Shown: positions 60,975-64,000 of the stretch, in pieces
Layout of the letters: each line of letters opens with the position of its first letter
Numbering within the stretch: the first letter of the stretch is position 1
NCBI RefSeq assembly: GCF_039545455.1
Contig: NZ_CP154467.1
Location: forward strand, 1,116,001-1,180,000
DNA from: Brucella sp. BE17
GTDB taxonomy: Bacteria > Pseudomonadota > Alphaproteobacteria > Rhizobiales > Rhizobiaceae
Direction: 5' to 3'
DNA: 64,000 nt
Position numbers and translations under genes: made by a program
The notes under the pieces: generated by a model
What the model was told of the DNA's origin: nothing
Seen by the model: only the letters and a program-made list of their open reading frames with translations
The model's database searches: none

Positions 60975-62873
60975 TCAGAATTTCCGGGTTAGCCCGATAT
61001 TAAAAGTGCGTCCCGGTGCAACATAGTCCTTTACCGTCTGATATTGCTTGTCGAAAATATTCTCTACCGATAATTTGAGTTGCGAACGATCATCAAGGGC
61101 ATAGAGCGCTACAATATCCGCCGTCATATATTGTCCGAGCTTGGTGGTATTGGCGGCGTTGCTATAGCGCGAACCGCCGTAAAGCAGCCGCGCCGTCAGA
61201 TCGAGTTTTTCGAGGGCCAGGAAATTGACTTCTGCCGTAGCCTTCACCCGTTCGCGATAAGGAAGGTCATGATCGGTTTCCTCATCAATGGCCCGCTTGA
61301 GATCGATGGAGCCTTTCACGCCCCAGCGGTTACTGAAGCGATGCGAAAGGCTTGCCTCGAAACCTGTTATTCGCGCCTTTGACACGTTGAACGGTGTGAA
61401 GCTAGGCGCGCTGGCAATGATCGCATTGTCAAGCCATGTCTGATAAAAGGCCAGATCAAGACTGGTCTTTTCCGTTGCCTTCCAGTTGAGGCCTATTTCG
61501 TAGGACCGTGACTTTTCCGGCTGCAGATCAGGGTTTGAGGCAGGCGGATAACCGGGGGTTGGCGGATAATATAGCTCGTTGAAGGTCGGCGCTCGAAAGC
61601 CTGTACCGAATGACGAGCGCAGCACGAGATCGGGGACGAGTTCATAGCTTGCGCCCAGATTATAGGTGGTCACATCGCCGAACTGTTCGTTGTGATCGTA
61701 ACGCACACCGCCATCAAAACGCAGCGCTTCATATTCCAGCGAATATTGAGCGAACACGGCTGCAAGGTCGCGGCTCGTCACGGCGTAGGATGTGGTTGAA
61801 TTGACATCTTCGCGATAGGCTTCGATACCGCCGGTCAGGTTGTGCAAAACCTTACCTGTCTCAAACCGTTTTTCGGTCGAGGCAAAGACGCCATAACGTT
61901 TCGTCTCGAAACGGTCGGAACCCGGAACGCCTTTGCGAAAATCGCGGCTCTTGTCGATGCCAGTGCTCAATTCCAGTGTCGAAGACCAGTCCTCACTATG
62001 ATCGAAACGCGCGCCGAGCTTGCCATTGAAAGCCGTGCTATCGCCCTCATTGGAATAGGGATAGGCTCCATCATACTGGTTGCGGCCACGGCTAAAAAGT
62101 CCATCCGTATAGATACGGCCCCAGTCGAAATCCCTCCCAAGCGCAAAATTGAACGACCCCTGTACAAAACCGTCGCGGTCGTCCTCATGGCCTGATTTTT
62201 CCGGCGTGGTAAAATCATAACCCTGCGTGCCGGTTACGGCAGCACCCAAAGCATAATCGATCCCGCTTTCGCTGCGCCCCTGTATCGAGCCGGATGCATA
62301 GCCACCCCATGGATGCGTAACGCCCGTTGTCAGACTACCGCACCATGGTCGCTCGCCGCAAGCGCCGCCCTCATTGGTGATGATGTTGATAACGCCCCCC
62401 ATAGCATCAGCGCCGTATTGCGCGGAATGGGCACCCTTTGCGATCTCGATACGGTCGATGGACGTGAGTGGAATATTTGAAAGCGCGGTAGCACCAGAAG
62501 TAGCGGATGCCGAGCGCACGCCATTGACCAGTATTACAACCTGCTTGGATGACAGGCCGCGCACATAAAGATTGGAGCTTGATCCCCGTCCGCCATTGGT
62601 CGTGATCGAAACGCCGCTATAGCTATTGAGCAGAGTTTGCAGGTCGGGAGCTGCTGAATGTTTAATCGCCTCACGATTAATGACCGTCACCGACGATGTG
62701 GAGCGTTGCAGCGACGTGGCGCGGCGCAAGGGCGTCACCACAATCGTATCGAGCGAAACCACATCCTCAGTGTCTGGCAGGGATTGGGCGTGGCTTTCAA
62801 GCGACATGAAAAACCCAGGAACCGCAAAGCCCAAGAGCGGTGCCACAACGAGAGTAGAGCGAAAACTATGCAT
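60975..62873 (-). CDS. btuB: TonB-dependent vitamin B12 receptor BtuB
   Basis: 632 aa from the ATG at 62873, preceded by AGGGA. A signal peptide precedes the TonB box DTIVVTP near residue 40, the plug domain (SVTVINREAIKHSAAPDLQTLLNSYSGVSIT region; landmark AGHSAQYGADAMGGVINIIT-like KGAHSAQYGADAMGGVINII) and a 22-strand barrel ending in the aromatic RTFNIGLTRKF. Its barrel is shorter than iron receptors and similar in length to E. coli BtuB. It is directed to the outer membrane and lies directly behind the second cobalamin riboswitch. Confidence 0.92.
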   Translation of the reverse strand: MHSFRSTLVVAPLLGFAVPGFFMSLESHAQSLPDTEDVVSLDTIVVTPLRRATSLQRSTSSVTVINREAIKHSAAPDLQTLLNSYSGVSITTNGGRGSSSNLYVRGLSSKQVVILVNGVRSASATSGATALSNIPLTSIDRIEIAKGAHSAQYGADAMGGVINIITNEGGACGERPWCGSLTTGVTHPWGGYASGSIQGRSESGIDYALGAAVTGTQGYDFTTPEKSGHEDDRDGFVQGSFNFALGRDFDWGRIYTDGLFSRGRNQYDGAYPYSNEGDSTAFNGKLGARFDHSEDWSSTLELSTGIDKSRDFRKGVPGSDRFETKRYGVFASTEKRFETGKVLHNLTGGIEAYREDVNSTTSYAVTSRDLAAVFAQYSLEYEALRFDGGVRYDHNEQFGDVTTYNLGASYELVPDLVLRSSFGTGFRAPTFNELYYPPTPGYPPASNPDLQPEKSRSYEIGLNWKATEKTSLDLAFYQTWLDNAIIASAPSFTPFNVSKARITGFEASLSHRFSNRWGVKGSIDLKRAIDEETDHDLPYRERVKATAEVNFLALEKLDLTARLLYGGSRYSNAANTTKLGQYMTADIVALYALDDRSQLKLSVENIFDKQYQTVKDYVAPGRTFNIGLTRKF

Positions 62874-63011
62874 CTTGCATTCCCTGCATAACAACCGCAG
62901 GATAAGGAAATGACGGCAAAAGCGGTCCTCATCCGGCGGCAACATTTTTCAATGTCACCGCTACGGAAAGCCGCGCCCGGACACACCCCGTATCCAAGCA
63001 TAGGTGACCGG

Positions 63012-63205
63012 ATACGGCAGGTCTCCTGACTCCCGGGTCCTAGCCTCTCTTCCACCTTCCCGAGTGCGACATACAGCACTCAGTGGTCTGTCGCTTGCGC
63101 GACCATGAAAGATTGCTCTCCGGTTACAGTTGCGGGGGCAGTCGCGGAATTGCCGGATCGGCATCACCGTGTTCCCTTTTCATCCACCATCATGGCAGAA
63201 CCGTT
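63012..63205 (-). ncRNA. Cobalamin riboswitch upstream of btuB
   Basis: Read on the minus strand: AAAAGGGAACACGGTG near the 5' end, CCCGCAACTGTAACC, ACCACTGAG, and at the 3' end GTCAGGAGACCTGCC (the B12 box). It ends about 140 bases before the btuB start and should shut off B12 uptake when cobalamin is sufficient, parallel to the element before cbtB. Ends are approximate. Confidence 0.93.
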
Positions 63206-63552
63206 TCCTGCCTCAAGCGATAGCAAGGGTGTCGGGGATAAGCAATCTATCAACATCAGGGAAATAAAGTGTCGCGGGTGCCGGTTTGGTGAAACAGAGG
63301 GGTAGCGCCGACAGCACCCGCTGGCTGTCGAAAAACGGCGCCACTAAAAGATCGCGCTTGTGCGCTCGACAGATAAATGGAGCCGGGATACCGATTAGGG
63401 CCAAGGCATCCCGGGACGACAGCGCTGGTGGACGCCGCCGACAATCACATTACTAGCAATGTGGAGCGGGACGTTCTTTGATTTCAATCAAACACCGGAT
63501 AAAAATCACGAAAAGAAATTGAATTTCTTCCGAACATGTTTTCAACGCAGGT
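63206..63552. other. 347-bp intergenic region
   Basis: The promoter for the btuB operon is expected here, upstream of the riboswitch. Short open frames cross the stretch without start signals. I see no gene or repeat in it. Confidence 0.5.
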
Positions 63553-64000
63553 TTATTGGGGTGGCCTACACCGACCCCAGCTTTTCTTAAAAAAATCTGA
63601 AACACTCTTAAGCTTTGGATCGGAAAGAAAACCCTGACGGAACAGGATACTGCCCTTCACTCCGGGTAGCTTTTCATTGAACTCCAACTGGCGCTTTAGC
63701 TCGCTGACGCCCTCGCCTGTTTGCCAGTCCGGTTCGGAGGACGTCACGGTGCCAGCCCTGTAAAGAGCCATGCCGATATAGAGATCGGTCTTCGTGTCGC
63801 GCACCGTGTCGGCCCACCATTGGACGATTGTATCATAAGGAACATCGTCGCGAGCGAACGACCAATAGACCTGCGGTGCGATATAGTCGATCAGTTCCTC
63901 TTTGACCCAGCGCCGTGTGTCAGCAAAATCACCGTCATAGTTGGTCTTGCCAGCGCGCGTTGCCGAACCGGTCGGATCGTCCGCACGGTTGCGCCACACG
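63553..64000 (-). CDS. Glycosyl hydrolase-like (GHL10/DUF187) protein, 5' end beyond window
   Basis: C-terminal 149 residues only; the frame is open at the window edge. WVKEELIDYIAPQVYWSFARDDVPYDTIVQWWADTVRDT is represented by its landmarks YIAPQVYWSF and WWADTV, followed by YIGMALYR and GSILFRQGFLSDPKL. These fit the end of the (beta/alpha)8 domain of YngK-like glycosyl hydrolase family 10-like proteins, which are usually exported lipoproteins. Substrate unknown. It is the nearest gene upstream of the btu operon, on the same strand, and probably independent. Confidence 0.75.
   Translation of the reverse strand, partial: VWRNRADDPTGSATRAGKTNYDGDFADTRRWVKEELIDYIAPQVYWSFARDDVPYDTIVQWWADTVRDTKTDLYIGMALYRAGTVTSSEPDWQTGEGVSELKRQLEFNEKLPGVKGSILFRQGFLSDPKLKSVSDFFKKSWGRCRPPQ

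Noticed and set aside
63213..63444. Short minus-strand frames upstream of the btuB riboswitch
   Set aside because: No ribosome site, overlap each other in different frames, and sit where the btuB promoter is expected.

Overview
The window looks like chromosomal DNA of an alphaproteobacterium of the Brucella/Ochrobactrum group (Hyphomicrobiales). The reasons are the gene repertoire (aerobic-type cobalamin genes with a CobR-like corrin reductase, CbtAB cobalt transport, SecDF fusion, DUF1127 micro-proteins, entericidin), moderately high GC, and a palindromic intergenic repeat of the kind found in these genomes. This assignment is inference from gene content; no database search was possible.

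Region 1 (1-27.3 kb) is a near-complete cobalamin (B12) biosynthesis cluster on both strands. On the plus strand are cobG (cut by the window edge), cobH, cobI and a CbiG-CobJ fusion, each joined by short overlaps. A lipoprotein, a secreted alpha/beta hydrolase, a CobR-like flavin reductase and an orphan periplasmic binding protein follow. Then come cobA-cobB-cobC-cobD on the minus strand (the first three joined by 4-base overlaps), divergent cbiD-cobK, and minus-strand cobM. cobM is translationally coupled to a tetR gene that faces an MFS exporter. Beyond the exporter are cobE (coupled to a TerB-like gene) and a TSUP permease. The minus-strand operon cbtB-cbtA-cobP-cobW-cobN-cobO starts at a cobalamin riboswitch (about 25425-25632), and cobQ lies upstream of it. 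Not seen here: cobF, cobL, cobS and the lower-ligand/CobV genes.

Region 2 (27.4-46.6 kb) is general metabolism and envelope: two valine-catabolism genes (acyl-CoA dehydrogenase, 3-hydroxyisobutyrate dehydrogenase), a GT39-type membrane glycosyltransferase behind a highly structured intergenic stretch, an entericidin-like lipoprotein, a LysR regulator divergent from a DUF1127 protein, a GlxA-type regulator with a dimethylglycine/sarcosine dehydrogenase-like flavoprotein, a DUF3772/MscS channel, secDF, a CPA2 antiporter and a UPF0104 membrane protein.

Region 3 (46.7-58.2 kb) has a serine hydrolase, a sulfate ABC transporter operon (sbp-cysT-cysW) without its ATPase gene, a small basic protein, a TerC-CBS membrane protein, a DedA protein, a candidate small RNA, tRNA-Lys(CTT), a prohibitin-like protein, an EF-hand protein and a 673-aa membrane-anchored protein of unknown function.

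Region 4 (58.3-63.3 kb) is the B12 uptake operon btuB-btuF-btuC-btuD behind a second cobalamin riboswitch (about 63012-63205). Synthesis, cobalt import and B12 scavenging are therefore all encoded here, and two of the operons sense B12 directly. The window ends inside a glycosyl-hydrolase-like gene. I found no CRISPR array, complete insertion sequence, prophage or recognisable defence system.
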